NCBI GenBank assembly: GCA_965199805.1
Contig: CBDATO010000001.1
Span: 3,348,001 to 3,412,000 of the forward strand
Direction: 5' to 3'
DNA length: 64,000 nucleotides
Source: DATAZK01 sp965199805
GTDB lineage: Bacteria; Actinomycetota; Actinomycetes; Frankiales; Frankiaceae
Within the stretch, counting starts at the first letter, position 1. Each line of letters starts with the position of its first letter. The translations under genes and the position numbers were made by a program. The notes under the pieces are model-generated. The model saw only the letters and a list, made by a program, of their open reading frames with translations, ran no database searches and was not told the origin of the DNA. Of the stretch, positions 36,953 through 45,883 are shown one piece after another.

Positions 36953-37822
36953 GTGCAGCAATTCCCCGTGTTCGGCGACGTCGCAGACGTACGCGACCGC
37001 CTCGCCGCTGTGGGCTACCTCGCTGACGACGAGATCGCGACCACCGTCTTCCTGGCCGACCGGCTGGGCAAGCCGCTGCTGGTCGAGGGTCCTGCCGGTA
37101 CGGGCAAGACGGAGCTGGCGAAGGCTGTCGCCGCTGCGACCTCGGCCGACCTCATCCGGTTGCAGTGCTACGAGGGCCTCGACGAGGCGCGCGCGCTGTA
37201 CGAGTGGAACTACAAGAAGCAGCTGCTGCGCATCCAGGCGTCGGGCGGCGACTCGGACTGGGCTGACACCCACGACGACATCTTCAGCGAGGAGTTCCTG
37301 CTCCCGCGTCCGCTGTTGCAGGCCATCCGCCGCACCGAGCAGACCGTCCTGCTGATCGACGAGACCGACAAGGCCGACGTCGAGGTCGAGGGCCTGCTGC
37401 TCGAGGTGCTGAGCGACTACCAGGTGACGATTCCCGAGCTCGGCACGGTCAGCGCCACCCGCCGGCCGTTCACGGTGCTGACCTCCAACGCCACCCGCGA
37501 GCTGTCCGAAGCGCTCAAGCGGCGTTGCCTCTACCTCTACCTGGACTACCCGGATGCCGCTCGTGAGCGCGCGATCGTGCTCGCCCGGGTGCCGGAGCTG
37601 CCCGAGGAGCTCGCCGACCAGCTGGTCCGTACCGTGCGGGCACTGCGGGCGATGGAGCTGAAGAAGGCGCCGTCGGTCGCCGAGACCATCGACTGGGGCC
37701 ACACGCTCCTCGCGCTGGGGCTGAACACGCTCGACGAGGCGGCCGTCAAGGGCACCCTAGGTGTCGTGCTCAAGCACGTCAGCGACCAGGCTCGCGCTAC
37801 GCAGCAGCTGAAGTTGTCATGA
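36953..37822 (+). CDS. MoxR-family AAA+ ATPase
   Basis: A 289-residue AAA+ ATPase. Walker A GPAGTGKT is at 46-53 and Walker B in TVLLIDETDKAD, with the sensor-1 Asn in LTSNATRELSEALKRRC. MoxR proteins act as chaperone-like ATPases with VWA-domain partners. GTG 36953 with GGAG 8 bases upstream is preferred over the longer frame from 36887. The stop overlaps the next gene's ATG by 4 bases. The client is unknown. Confidence 0.88.
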   Translation: MQQFPVFGDVADVRDRLAAVGYLADDEIATTVFLADRLGKPLLVEGPAGTGKTELAKAVAAATSADLIRLQCYEGLDEARALYEWNYKKQLLRIQASGGDSDWADTHDDIFSEEFLLPRPLLQAIRRTEQTVLLIDETDKADVEVEGLLLEVLSDYQVTIPELGTVSATRRPFTVLTSNATRELSEALKRRCLYLYLDYPDAARERAIVLARVPELPEELADQLVRTVRALRAMELKKAPSVAETIDWGHTLLALGLNTLDEAAVKGTLGVVLKHVSDQARATQQLKLS

Positions 37823-39225
37823 GCCTGCTCGATCGCGCCGTCGGGTTCACCGCAGCCCTGCGTGACGCGGGGATCCCGGTCAGCACCGCTGAGACGGTCG
37901 ACGCCGCCCGCGCCTTCGGCAAGATCGAGCTGATCGAGCGCGAGCACCTGCGGGCGGCCTTCGCGGCCACCTGCTGCAAGCGGTCGCAGCACCGCACCAC
38001 GTTCGACACACTGTTCGACCTGTGGTTCCCGCCGGTCATCGGCGACCCGACCAAGCAGCCCGACATGGGCGCGGGCGGTGCCGGCGGCGGCGAGCCGGGT
38101 GACGAGCCGGAGATGGATTACGGCGACCTCATCAAGTCGATGCGGGACGACCTGCGCGAGCTCCTGCTCGACGGCGACGAGGACGCGATCCGGCGCTTCG
38201 CCCGCGAGGCGGTCAGCTCGCTCGGGCGCACCGACTCGCCGGCCGGTCGGCAGTCGTACTTCAGCTACCGGGTGATGCGTGGGCTGTCGCCGGAGACGCT
38301 GATCGCCGCCCTGCTCAACGCGATGCTGGGCGACCAGGAGCGCGGCGGGATGGCCGAGAAGGTCGCCCGCCAGACCATCGCCGAGCGCATGAAGGCGTTC
38401 GAGCAGGCGGTGGAGAGCGAGGTGCGCCGCCGGCTCGCCGAGACCAAGGGCGTCGAGCAGGTCCAGAAGAGCGCCGTCAAGCCGCTGACCGAGCAGGTCG
38501 ACTTCCTGCGTGCGTCACGGTCGGACCTCATCGACCTGCGCCGCCAGGTGCAGCCGCTGGCCCGCCGGCTTGCGACCCGGCTGACCGCGAAGCGCCGGCT
38601 CGGGCGCAACGGCAAGCTCGACTTCCGCCGTACGGTGCGGGCGTCGCTCGCCACCGGCGGCGTGCCGATCGAGACCAAGCACCGGCCGCACAAGCCGCAC
38701 AAGCCGGAGCTCGTCGTCTTCTGCGACGTGTCCGGCTCGGTGAGCTCGTTCGCCCACTTCACGCTGATGCTGACGCACGCACTGCGCGAGCAGTTCTCCA
38801 AGGTGCGCTGCTTCGCGTTCATCGACACCTGCGACGAGGTCACCGAGTACCTCACCCAGGTCGACATCGGTGACGCGATGGCGCGGATCGCGCAGAACGC
38901 CGACCTGGTCTGGTTCGACGGGCACAGCGACTACGGCCACGCTTTCGAGGTGTTCGCGGAGCGTTACCCCGACGCGATCACCCCGAAGACCTCGCTGCTG
39001 GTACTCGGTGACGCGCGCAACAACCACCGGGCGACCGCCTCGGCCACCGTGCGCAGCATCGTCAAGGAAGCCCGCCACGCGTACTGGCTGAACCCGGAGC
39101 CGCGCAGCTACTGGGGCTCCGGCGACTCGGCGACCAAGAGCTACGAGCCGCTCTTCGACGAGATGGTCGAGTGCCGCAACGTCGAGCAGCTGGCCGAATT
39201 CGTGCAGCGGCTGCTGCCCACCTGA
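37819..39225 (+). CDS. VWA-domain protein, CoxE-like partner of MoxR
   Basis: A 468-residue cytoplasmic protein with an N-terminal helical region and a Gly/Glu-rich linker at about residues 90-105. A C-terminal von Willebrand A domain has the metal-binding MIDAS motif DVSGSVS at 303-309. It lacks signal and membrane segments. Coupling to the MoxR ATPase by a 4-base ATGA overlap indicates that the two form a working complex, probably for metal insertion or protein maturation. No substrate operon is adjacent. Confidence 0.85.
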   Translation: MSLLDRAVGFTAALRDAGIPVSTAETVDAARAFGKIELIEREHLRAAFAATCCKRSQHRTTFDTLFDLWFPPVIGDPTKQPDMGAGGAGGGEPGDEPEMDYGDLIKSMRDDLRELLLDGDEDAIRRFAREAVSSLGRTDSPAGRQSYFSYRVMRGLSPETLIAALLNAMLGDQERGGMAEKVARQTIAERMKAFEQAVESEVRRRLAETKGVEQVQKSAVKPLTEQVDFLRASRSDLIDLRRQVQPLARRLATRLTAKRRLGRNGKLDFRRTVRASLATGGVPIETKHRPHKPHKPELVVFCDVSGSVSSFAHFTLMLTHALREQFSKVRCFAFIDTCDEVTEYLTQVDIGDAMARIAQNADLVWFDGHSDYGHAFEVFAERYPDAITPKTSLLVLGDARNNHRATASATVRSIVKEARHAYWLNPEPRSYWGSGDSATKSYEPLFDEMVECRNVEQLAEFVQRLLPT

Positions 39226-39259
39226 CGGTCGTCCCTCCGAGCCAAGGAGCAGCTCGCCG

Positions 39260-39853
39260 GTGGGTGAACGCATCGGGATCATGGGCGGCACGTTCGACCC
39301 GATCCACATCGGCCACCTCGTCGCCGCCAGCGAGGTGGCGCACCTCTACGACCTGACCGAGGTCATCTTCGTGCCGACCGGTCAGCCGTGGCAGAAGACG
39401 TCACGCGAGGTGACGGCCGCCGAGGACCGCTACCTGATGACGGTGCTGGCGACCGCGACGAACCCGATGTTCTCGGTGAGCCGCATCGACATCGACCGGG
39501 CCGGCCTGACGTACACGATCGACACGTTGCGCGACCTCGCCGCAGCCCGGCCGAGCGCGGAACTCTTCTTCATCACCGGTGCCGATGCGCTCGCCCAGAT
39601 CTTCGACTGGCAGTCGGTGCAGGAGCTCTTCTCCCTGGCGCATTTCGTCGGCGTCACCCGGCCCGGCTACGACCTCGAGCTGGACGACCGCTTCCCGCAC
39701 GGCCGCGTGAGCCTGCTGGAGATCCCGGCGCTCACCATCTCGTCCTCGGACTGCCGCGCGCGAGTGGAGCGTGAAGCGCCGATCTGGTACCTCGTGCCGG
39801 ACTCCGTGGTCCGTTATGTCGACAAGCGGAGGCTCTACCGGACGCCGGACTGA
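39260..39853 (+). CDS. nadD: Nicotinate-nucleotide adenylyltransferase
   Basis: A 197-residue enzyme that converts nicotinate mononucleotide plus ATP to deamido-NAD. The nucleotidyl-transferase motif GTFDPIHIGH is at 10-19, and the second motif ISSSDCRARV is near the C-terminus. The start is GTG 39260 with AAGGAG about 10 bases upstream. It is followed by rsfS in the widely conserved nadD-rsfS order. Confidence 0.95.
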   Translation: MGERIGIMGGTFDPIHIGHLVAASEVAHLYDLTEVIFVPTGQPWQKTSREVTAAEDRYLMTVLATATNPMFSVSRIDIDRAGLTYTIDTLRDLAAARPSAELFFITGADALAQIFDWQSVQELFSLAHFVGVTRPGYDLELDDRFPHGRVSLLEIPALTISSSDCRARVEREAPIWYLVPDSVVRYVDKRRLYRTPD

Positions 39854-39962
39854 CACATCGGCGCGGAATGTGCCACCCTGGCTGCAGGGTTGAAAGACAG
39901 GTGAGCTGTCCGGCCCACCCTTCTCTTCTCCGACTGTGCAGCAATTTCTGATGGAGTCGCCC

Positions 39963-40364
39963 GTGCCCGCTACCCCGATCGCCATAGACCTCGCCCTCGT
40001 CGCGGCGCAGGCCGCGGCCGACAAGCTCGCCACCGCCGTCACGGTCCTCGACGTGTCCGACCGGCTGGCGCTCACCGACGCCTTCGTGGTCGCCAGTGCG
40101 CCCACCGAGCGCCAGGTCAAGTCGATCGTCGACGAGGTCGAGTTCAAGATGCGTGAGGCCGGCGTGAAGCCTGCCCGGCGTGAGGGCGAGCGCGAGGCCC
40201 GGTGGGTGCTGCTCGACTTCGGCGACATCGTCGTGCACGTGCAGCATGCCGAGGAGCGCGAGTACTACACCCTCGAGCGGCTGTGGAAGGACTGCCCCGA
40301 GATCCCGTTCGTCGATTCCGCCCTGGCGGGGTCGGCTGCGGCATCCGGGTCGGCCGGGGAGTGA
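39963..40364 (+). CDS. rsfS: Ribosomal silencing factor RsfS
   Basis: A 133-residue protein that binds L14 and blocks subunit joining when nutrients are scarce. The family core is LALTDAFVVASAPTERQVKS and WVLLDFGDIVVHV, followed by YYTLERLW. GTG 39963 with GGAG 6 bases upstream is preferred; upstream starts at 39936 and 39951 are also open. The Ala/Ser-rich C-terminus is variable. The stop overlaps the phosphatase GTG by 4 bases. Confidence 0.93.
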   Translation: MPATPIAIDLALVAAQAAADKLATAVTVLDVSDRLALTDAFVVASAPTERQVKSIVDEVEFKMREAGVKPARREGEREARWVLLDFGDIVVHVQHAEEREYYTLERLWKDCPEIPFVDSALAGSAAASGSAGE

Positions 40365-40987
40365 GCCGGCAGCTCCTCCTGCTGCGCCACGCACGTACCG
40401 GTCACAACGCCGCCGGCCGCTTCCAGGGCCAGGCCGACATCCCGCTCGACGAGGTCGGCCTGGGTCAGGTCGCCCGGGTCGCTCCCGTCATCGCAGCCAT
40501 GCGACCCGTCATCCTGCTGTCATCCGACTCCATGCGCGCGTACGACACCGCTGCCGCGATCGGAGCCGTGGCTGACGTGACCGTGCAGCGCGACGAACGC
40601 CTTCGCGAGATCGACCTCGGCGGCTGGTCGGGCCTCACGCTCGATGAGGTCAAGTCGACGTTCCCCGACGAGTACGCCGCCTGGCACGACGGCGACGAAG
40701 CGCTGCGCCGCGGCGGAGGCGAGACCTACGCCGAGGTGGGGGAGCGGGCGTACGAGGCCGTGGAGCCGTTTCTCGACGGGCCGGACTCCGAGCTCGTCGT
40801 CGCCGTCACGCACGGCGGCACCGCCCGGTCGCTGATCGACCAGATGGTCGGCCTGCCGTTCGGCTGCCGCCACGTGCTCGGCGGCATGCCCAACACCGGG
40901 TGGTCACGGCTGGACAAAGGCCGCTTCGGCTGGCGACTGGTGGCGCACGCCGTCACCGTCGACCTCGGCGTCCCGCCCGTCCCGTAG
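40361..40987 (+). CDS. Histidine phosphatase (phosphoglycerate mutase-like)
   Basis: A 208-residue member of the histidine phosphatase superfamily. The catalytic LLRHARTGHN is at residues 7-15 (His10, Arg9) and the second His is in AVTHGGTARS. The Arg-His-Ala sequence replaces the common Arg-His-Gly. The frame runs back inside rsfS; GTG 40361 overlaps the rsfS stop and follows a GGGGA. This gene follows rsfS in many actinobacteria, where glucosyl-3-phosphoglycerate phosphatase is one assigned activity, but the substrate here is not shown. Confidence 0.87.
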   Translation: MSRQLLLLRHARTGHNAAGRFQGQADIPLDEVGLGQVARVAPVIAAMRPVILLSSDSMRAYDTAAAIGAVADVTVQRDERLREIDLGGWSGLTLDEVKSTFPDEYAAWHDGDEALRRGGGETYAEVGERAYEAVEPFLDGPDSELVVAVTHGGTARSLIDQMVGLPFGCRHVLGGMPNTGWSRLDKGRFGWRLVAHAVTVDLGVPPVP

Positions 40988-41105
40988 GTCCGGCCCGTCC
41001 GGTAGGTCCGGCCCGGTCCGGCGCCACCAATTGCGGTGAGGATGCTCTCGGCTCCTGCTGGCGGCGGCACGTTGGCGGCGCAGTAGGTATGGTGAACAAC
41101 GATCA

Positions 41106-41178
41106 GGGGCTGTGGCGCAGCTGGTAGCGCACCACACTGGCAGTGTGGGGGTCAGGGGTTCGAGTCCCCTCAGCTCCA
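41106..41178 (+). tRNA. tRNA-Ala(GGC)
   Basis: A complete cloverleaf: acceptor GGGGCTG pairs with CAGCTCC, the anticodon stem CCACA/TGTGG encloses loop CTGGCAG with anticodon GGC, and the T-arm is AGGGG-TTCGAGT-CCCCT. The discriminator is A and the CCA end is not fully encoded. It marks the junction between conserved backbone and the mobile-element-rich region, so it is a plausible integration site, although no second copy of its 3' end was found. Confidence 0.97.
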
Positions 41179-42149
41179 CCCCGATAGTAGGCCGCTGAGC
41201 TGCAGGAATGCGCTCGGCGGCCTTCGTCGTGCGGGCGGTCTTGGCTCCGAACTGGAGCGAGACTGGAGAACCCACTCTCGGGCCGCGAAATAGGGTCAGG
41301 ATCTCGCTCCAGGGTCGGAAAGTTCTTCAGCCGCTCCGTTGCGGCAGGGCGCGCCGTGAAGCGGCAGACAGCACCCGGCTTTGAACGGGGCGGAGGGGGC
41401 CTGTCTGCGCCGCAACGTCCTGAGGGTTGCCGCTGGCGAATCACTAACGCCCGCGTTAGGGCGGTCTCGGACCAGCTCGTGTACACGCCATCTGACGCTC
41501 ATCGCACTTGGTAAGCGCGTCCCCGGAGCTTCAACGCCGTCGAACCGCGCTAGTTCTCAAGACTGCGGGGCCGCTCCCTTGAAGCACTGGACGGTGCCGT
41601 CCGGCGATTCTCGTGCCTAACGAACGAATGATGGACTAAAGATCTTGCCTAATAGGCACCGGTCTTCGATCATGCCGCTAACCTATGCTGAGGGCCGCCG
41701 GGGATCGAAGACCAAACCCACGGATTAAAAGACACGTGGCCGACGTGACGCAGCGTGTCGCTTAGAACCAACAGGTGCCGTCTACGCAGGCAGCAGGCGT
41801 CACCGGGTGCTGCGCCGTGCCGCTGCGGCGGTCGAGTCGGACGGGCCGCGATGGTCGAAGACACTCGGGCGGGAGGGGCCTGGGTCTGCGTCGACCGCAC
41901 TATCGAGCGCGATCAGGTCGAACGACGCGCGGTGGTAAGGCAGGCTCCGCGCCATGCTGGAGCTCGAGATGGAGCGGGCGGCCAACGCCGCTCTCGACAC
42001 GAAGCAGCGGGCGGAGGCGGGTGGGGTTGCCAGCGGCATATCGCTCGCGTTACGCGTCCTCGCCCTATCGAGGTAGCCTCCGCGGCGCCCGTATTGCGAG
42101 ACGCGTGTTGCGAACCACTCCGGCGTCAGCCACAACTGCCTATCAGACT
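41179..42149. other. Gene-poor stretch after tRNA-Ala
   Basis: No recognisable gene. Frames in all directions are short and lack family signatures. One 40-codon frame (41954-42076, beginning MLELEMERAANAAL) has an ordinary alpha-helical composition and may be a small or truncated gene. The rest looks like decayed DNA at the edge of the accessory region. Confidence 0.5.
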
Positions 42150-42890
42150 GTGACCGTGGCCGCAAAAAGCGCGATCGCGTGGACAGAAGCCACCTGGAAT
42201 CCCACCACGGGGTGCGACCGAATCTCGGCGGGCTGTGATCACCTACGCCTTAACGTTGGCAAGACGCTTGAAGGTGATGGGCAATCCTAAATACCAGCGC
42301 GACGGCGACTCAAGACGTCGGGTCCAGGGTTCGAGGTCAGCACCCACCCAGACGTCTTGCGGCTACCGCTCACCTGGCGTAAGCCTCGCACCGTCTTCGT
42401 CAACAGTATGAGCGACCTCCTTCACGCCAAGGTGCCCGACCAGTTCATCCGCGACGTGTTCGGGGTCAAGGCTGCTACCCCCCGCCATACGTATCAGATC
42501 TTGACGAAGCGTCCGCTTCGAGCAGCCAGGATGGCCGGATCACTTGAGTGGCCCACGAACATTTGGATGGGCGTGACCGTGGAAGGCCAGGAGTCCGCGT
42601 GGCGGGCGGAGACGTTGGCGAGGGTGCCGGCGGCTGTCCGATTCATCAGCGCAGAGCCACTGCTAGGGCCCATCGCGCTCGACCTGGCAGAGATCGACTG
42701 GCTAATCGCGGGCGGCGAGAGCGGTCAGGGCCATCGGCTGATTGACAAGTCGTGGGTCGGCGATCTGCAGCGCGGATGCAAGGCTGCGGGTACCACGTTC
42801 TTCTTCAAGCAGTGGGGCGGCGCGCCCCCCAAGTCTGGTGGCCGTCTGCTTGACGGCCGCACCTGGGATGAGCTGCCGGTGCCTCAATAG
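42150..42890 (+). pseudogene. DUF5131 (phage Gp37/Gp68, three-Cys-motif) gene, frameshifted
   Basis: The N-terminal part reads AIAWTEATWNPTTGCDRIS and AGCDH, the start of a DUF5131 protein, and the rest resumes at 42357 with LTWRKPRTVFVNSMSDLL, GGESG and FFFKQWGG. Between them a 2-base loss near 42241-42244 destroys the expected CDHCYA third cysteine and leads to TAA at 42288-42290. A further 1-base loss near 42310 restores the original frame. Shifting frames recovers YALTLARRLKVMGNPKYQ and SGPGFEVSTHPD. The family has three conserved Cys resembling a radical-SAM cluster and unknown function. The product would be inactive. Confidence 0.8.
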
Positions 42891-42904
42891 CGCGCTCAGG
42901 CTCC

Positions 42905-43150
42905 GAAGACCAGATGAGTGGTAGGTCGAACTGAGCAGACCTTCACTGTGCAGCTGTTTGAGCGCTTTTCGCAGGTGGGTGCCACGGGCATTACCGAGCG
43001 CCTGACCCAGGATCTCGGCGTACCGCTTACCGACGATGAACTGCGGGTCGGTCTGGACCAGGCGACGCACGTTCCGGGCAATCTCTCGAACCCAGCCTTC
43101 TTCAAGCGCGCGCTCGGTGGCTGCGAAGAACTCGTCGTCGTCAAGCAGTG
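42905..43150 (-). pseudogene. Possible C-terminal remnant of a TcmP-like (three-Cys-motif partner) gene
   Basis: The minus strand encodes an open helical segment, including EGWVREIARNVRRLV and GTHLRKALKQLHSEGLL, resembling a C-terminal winged-helix region. TcmP proteins are named for being encoded beside DUF5131 proteins, and this fragment converges on the decayed DUF5131 gene. The N-terminal methyltransferase-like part is missing, and the frame continues antisense into the neighbour without a proper stop. The assignment rests mainly on neighbourhood. Confidence 0.35.
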
Positions 43151-43241
43151 AGCCGCTTGGCGCGGTTGCCCGGCGAGTCGCGCATCGACGACGAGACTGC
43201 CTCCCCGAACAGGTAGAGGCCATCACGGTGATACTGACGAC

Positions 43242-43478
43242 GTGAACCCGCTGCGGCGCCCACTCGAGCAGGGCCTGCCCCTCGTTGGCACCGCAGCCCT
43301 CTTCGCGCTCTTCCTGGCGAACGGCATCTGGTTCCTCGTCCGGTCCGATACGTCGCCCTCATGGATGCACTGGGGCGCCCTAGCGCTCAACGTCGCAATG
43401 CTGGACCTGCTCACCGACCGGCTCGTTCGCTTCTGGCGAGCAAGGCAACAGCGTCCGTACGGCAGGGTCGGCCGGTGA
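43242..43478 (+). CDS. Small two-segment membrane protein, unknown function
   Basis: A 78-residue protein with two hydrophobic segments (about 14-31 and 42-57) and basic ends, consistent with both termini in the cytoplasm. Start GTG 43242. Its stop overlaps the GTG of the next small membrane protein by 4 bases, which supports real coding. Such pairs occur in phages and integrative elements, but no specific family was recognised. Confidence 0.55.
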   Translation: MNPLRRPLEQGLPLVGTAALFALFLANGIWFLVRSDTSPSWMHWGALALNVAMLDLLTDRLVRFWRARQQRPYGRVGR

Positions 43479-43690
43479 CCACCTTCAGGCGGCTGCGCCG
43501 CCGCATCGAAGTCGCACCACGCTGGCAGCAGGGAGTGCTTGTCACCGTCACCCTTGCGCTGTCGCTCATCGTCGTAGCCGCAGCCAAGAGCTACTGGCAA
43601 TGGACGCTAATCGTCACGCTGCCGCTCATCTCTGGGGTGGGTTGGACGGTCGGCGAATACAACCGCGACCGTCGCCGGGCACGCGACTGA
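43475..43690 (+). CDS. Small two-segment membrane protein, partner of the preceding gene
   Basis: A 71-residue protein with a basic N-terminus, two hydrophobic segments (LVTVTLALSLIVVAA and TLIVTLPLISGVGW) and a basic tail. The frame is open upstream, but GTG 43475 overlaps the preceding stop (GTGA). The similar size and topology of the two proteins suggest that they work as a pair. The IS6 element begins 16 bases after the stop. Confidence 0.55.
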   Translation: MTTFRRLRRRIEVAPRWQQGVLVTVTLALSLIVVAAAKSYWQWTLIVTLPLISGVGWTVGEYNRDRRRARD

Positions 43691-43706
43691 CTGCACGCCT
43701 TCGACC

Positions 43707-44496
43707 GGCTCCGTTGCGTTAGCCGATCGTGGACGTGCCGGAGCGATGCGGGCTGGCTGTCAGACTACGGCCGCGAGGTGTTGAAAGGCCACGCGGACGC
43801 GGGCGTGAGTGGGTGCGTCGGTGGCGATCTCGTAGTGGCCGCGGCGCACATTAGGCACGAACGCGTGACCGACCGACACCGTCTGCGCCGATCGCAATCG
43901 CTGCAGTCCGCGCATAGGGCGCAATCGCGCTTTCAACCGACTGTGATCGGCTTCGACCGGGTTATTTGCGTACCGCTCGACGACGTGCAGCGCCGCCGGC
44001 AGTTGTTCGCCGAGGACCCGCGAATAGGCGGGCACCCGGTCGGTCGTCACCTCGGTCGGCCGGACCCCGACCGCCAGTGCTCGAGCGAAGAACCGCCTGG
44101 CTGCGGCCAGATCACGCCGGGCAGAGAGCATGACGTCGATGACCTGGCCGTGCTGGTCGATCGCCCGGTACAGGTAGGTCCAGCGGCCGGCGACCTTGAC
44201 GTAGGTCTCGTCCACGAACCAGCGGTCACCGGGCAGCCGCCGGCACGGGCGTGCGGCTTCGATGAACTCGGCGGTGAAGTGCTGCACCCACCGGTAGACG
44301 GTGACGTGGTCGACGCGGATGCCGCGTTCGGCGAGCAGCTCCTCAACGTCGCGGTAGGACAGCCCTTAGCGCAGATACCAGCGCACCGCCACCGCGATCA
44401 CCTCACGCGGGAACCGAAATCCAGCGAACGCCGACGAGCCGGGAGTGTGCACTGGACCAGTCTCTCGGCTTCGCCATCGCCCAACGCAACGGAGCC
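43707..44496 (-). mobile_element. IS6-family insertion sequence (transposase inactivated)
   Basis: A 790-bp element bounded by terminal inverted repeats GGCTCCGTTGCGTTAGCC (43707-43724) and GCCCAACGCAACGGAGCC (44479-44496), which pair at 16 of 18 positions. GGCTCCGTTGC resembles the ends of IS6100-like elements, and length is typical of IS6. Flanking 8-mers (CTTCGACC left, TGTTGCCT right) do not match, so the element has recombined or caused an adjacent deletion, as IS6 cointegrates often do. The right end cuts a ParB-like gene. Confidence 0.85.
43760..44452 (-). pseudogene. IS6-family transposase with an in-frame stop
   Basis: The DDE transposase reads FRFPREVIAVAVRWYLR, then TAA (44368-44366) where the family has Tyr, then GLSYRDVEELLAERGIRVD. 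The catalytic core continues with WFVDETYVKVAGRW, TTDRVPAYSR and NPVEADHSRLK. A GTG at 44452 is the likely start. The single TAC-to-TAA change removes the helix-turn-helix from the core. Restart at a downstream codon would give a DDE-only protein, probably inactive. Confidence 0.85.
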
Positions 44497-44757
44497 TGTT
44501 GCCTTGCGCAGCACTACAGCGGGGAAGTTGTCACCACGGCTGAGTGCTTCGGCGTACGTGGCCACTCGGTCTAGATCGAGTTTAGTGTAGACGCGAGCCT
44601 GGTTCTGCAGCGACTTCTCGATGTCGACGGTGTCTAACGCGATGTCGGGGTTGTACTCCCACTCGACGCCGTGATGGTCAAGCCAGTCTTCGACCGGGCC
44701 TTTGCCTGAGCGCGTGGAACCCTCCCGCCTCGCGCTAGGTGCTACTTGATCGAATAG
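44497..44757 (-). pseudogene. ParB-like nuclease-domain gene, truncated by the IS6 element
   Basis: About 85 residues are left, including VEWEYNPDIALDTVDI and LDLDRVATYAEALSRGDNFP followed by AVVL. This matches the N-terminal part of ParB/Srx-like proteins of phages and plasmids, where a YAEAL-x-x-G-x-x-FP turn precedes the core. The C-terminal part is replaced by IS6 sequence at 44496. The upstream edge is fused in frame to an IS3 OrfA remnant near 44757, so the native start is gone or displaced. Confidence 0.55.
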
Positions 44758-45061
44758 CCGCCCTTGCGCGTGTCCGGGATTCAGAAGGTCTCCCCGGGCG
44801 ATCGTCAATGCGGCCTTCTCCAGCTCCGCATCGGCGGTCAGCCGCTTGAGCGTCGATTCTTCGCCACCCAGATCTTCTAGATGTTTGGCGTGGTCGGCCT
44901 TGGGGCCGCCAAACTGGTTACGCCACCGGTGATAGGTCTGCTCGGACACCTGCAGTTCGCGGCAGACGTCCGCGATGTCCTTGCCTTCGCCACGCAGCCG
45001 ATCGGCCTGCGCCAGCTTGCCTACGACCTGCTCGGGCGTGTGCGTCTTGCGTGTAGGCCAT
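44758..45061 (-). pseudogene. IS3-family OrfA transposase remnant
   Basis: The minus strand encodes THTPEQVVGKLAQADRL, then DIADVCRELQVSEQTYHRWR and a leucine-zipper-like tail (LKRLTADAELEKAALT), which is the OrfA helix-turn-helix protein of IS3 elements. The natural ATG is put out of frame by a small deletion at about 45055, and OrfB is missing. It is unrelated in sequence to the IS3 element at 58206. The 45062-45364 stretch upstream holds no gene and probably contains the promoter of the sigma-factor operon. Confidence 0.75.
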
Positions 45062-45364
45062 AGCTCTGCCGAGTTTTCTTACCCACGACGTGGGGCCGCA
45101 GATTTCACTCAACCCGGTCCATCCAGCGGGGGCCAAGCCAGGGGCGGTACGGCGGTTCACAGCTACCGGCTGCCGACGGGGATCCTTCTCGCTGGCTCAG
45201 TACTGGCTCACTCGGGTGCCGGCGCCGGAAATTTTGGGTCGACTGTCAACCTTCGCGACTGTCCAGCTGGTTATTGAGAGTGGAAGCGCATCGGCGACGT
45301 TGCTACGCAGTTGCGGAAGCGATCGGTGATGCGGTCCGAGTGCACAGACAGTGGAGGGAGGCGG

Positions 45365-45883
45365 ATGTTGGCCGCAGCAGCCGATGACGGATTCCGTGAC
45401 CTCGTGCTGAGGGAGTCCGCTGGTCTACTGCGCACCGGATGGATGCTCACGGGGGATCGGGCGTTGGCCGAAGACCTGCTCCAGACCGCGCTCGTCAAGA
45501 CTTGGCCGCATTGGCAGCGGGTCTCACAGGACGGCACACCCGTCGCCTACATACGCACGGTGATGGTTCGCACGTACGCATCGTGGGCCGGGCGGCGCTG
45601 GGCTGGAGAAACGCCGTCGGCAGTTCTGCCAGAGCACTCCGCCGACGATTGGGCCATCACTGCCCTCGACGAACGTGACTACCTGGCCCGAGCGTTAGCT
45701 CAGCTTCCACGCCGACAGCGGGCCGTCGTCATCCTGCGCTACTACCTCGACTACTCCGAGCAGCAAACGGCAGAGGCACTCAAATGCTCTGTCGGCACCG
45801 TAAAGACACAGGCTTCCCGTGGCCTGGCCCGGCTCCGCACCACCACCACCAGCCCAACAGCGAAGGAGCGTGACAGTCGATGA
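45365..45883 (+). CDS. SigE-family RNA polymerase sigma factor (ECF type)
   Basis: A 172-residue sigma factor with region 2 at about residues 10-80 (GWMLTGDRALAEDLLQTALVKTW) and region 4 at about 105-160 (LPRRQRAVVILRYYLDYSEQQ). It lacks region 3, as extracytoplasmic-function factors do. ATG 45365 with an exceptional GGAGGGAGG Shine-Dalgarno is chosen over the frame start at 45311. Its stop overlaps the downstream membrane regulator ATG by 4 bases. It is expected to direct transcription of a small regulon, likely including its own operon. Confidence 0.9.
   Translation: MLAAAADDGFRDLVLRESAGLLRTGWMLTGDRALAEDLLQTALVKTWPHWQRVSQDGTPVAYIRTVMVRTYASWAGRRWAGETPSAVLPEHSADDWAITALDERDYLARALAQLPRRQRAVVILRYYLDYSEQQTAEALKCSVGTVKTQASRGLARLRTTTTSPTAKERDSR

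Noticed and set aside
41103..41486. A 127-codon minus-strand frame ending EGTRTPDPHTASVVRYQL
   Set aside because: It is the antisense translation of tRNA-Ala(GGC); peptides of this type are a well-known annotation artefact.
42331..42350. A GGGTTCGAGGTC stretch resembling a tRNA T-arm or attachment-site copy
   Set aside because: It belongs to the DUF5131 coding sequence (GFEVSTHPD), and the surrounding bases do not match tRNA-Ala.
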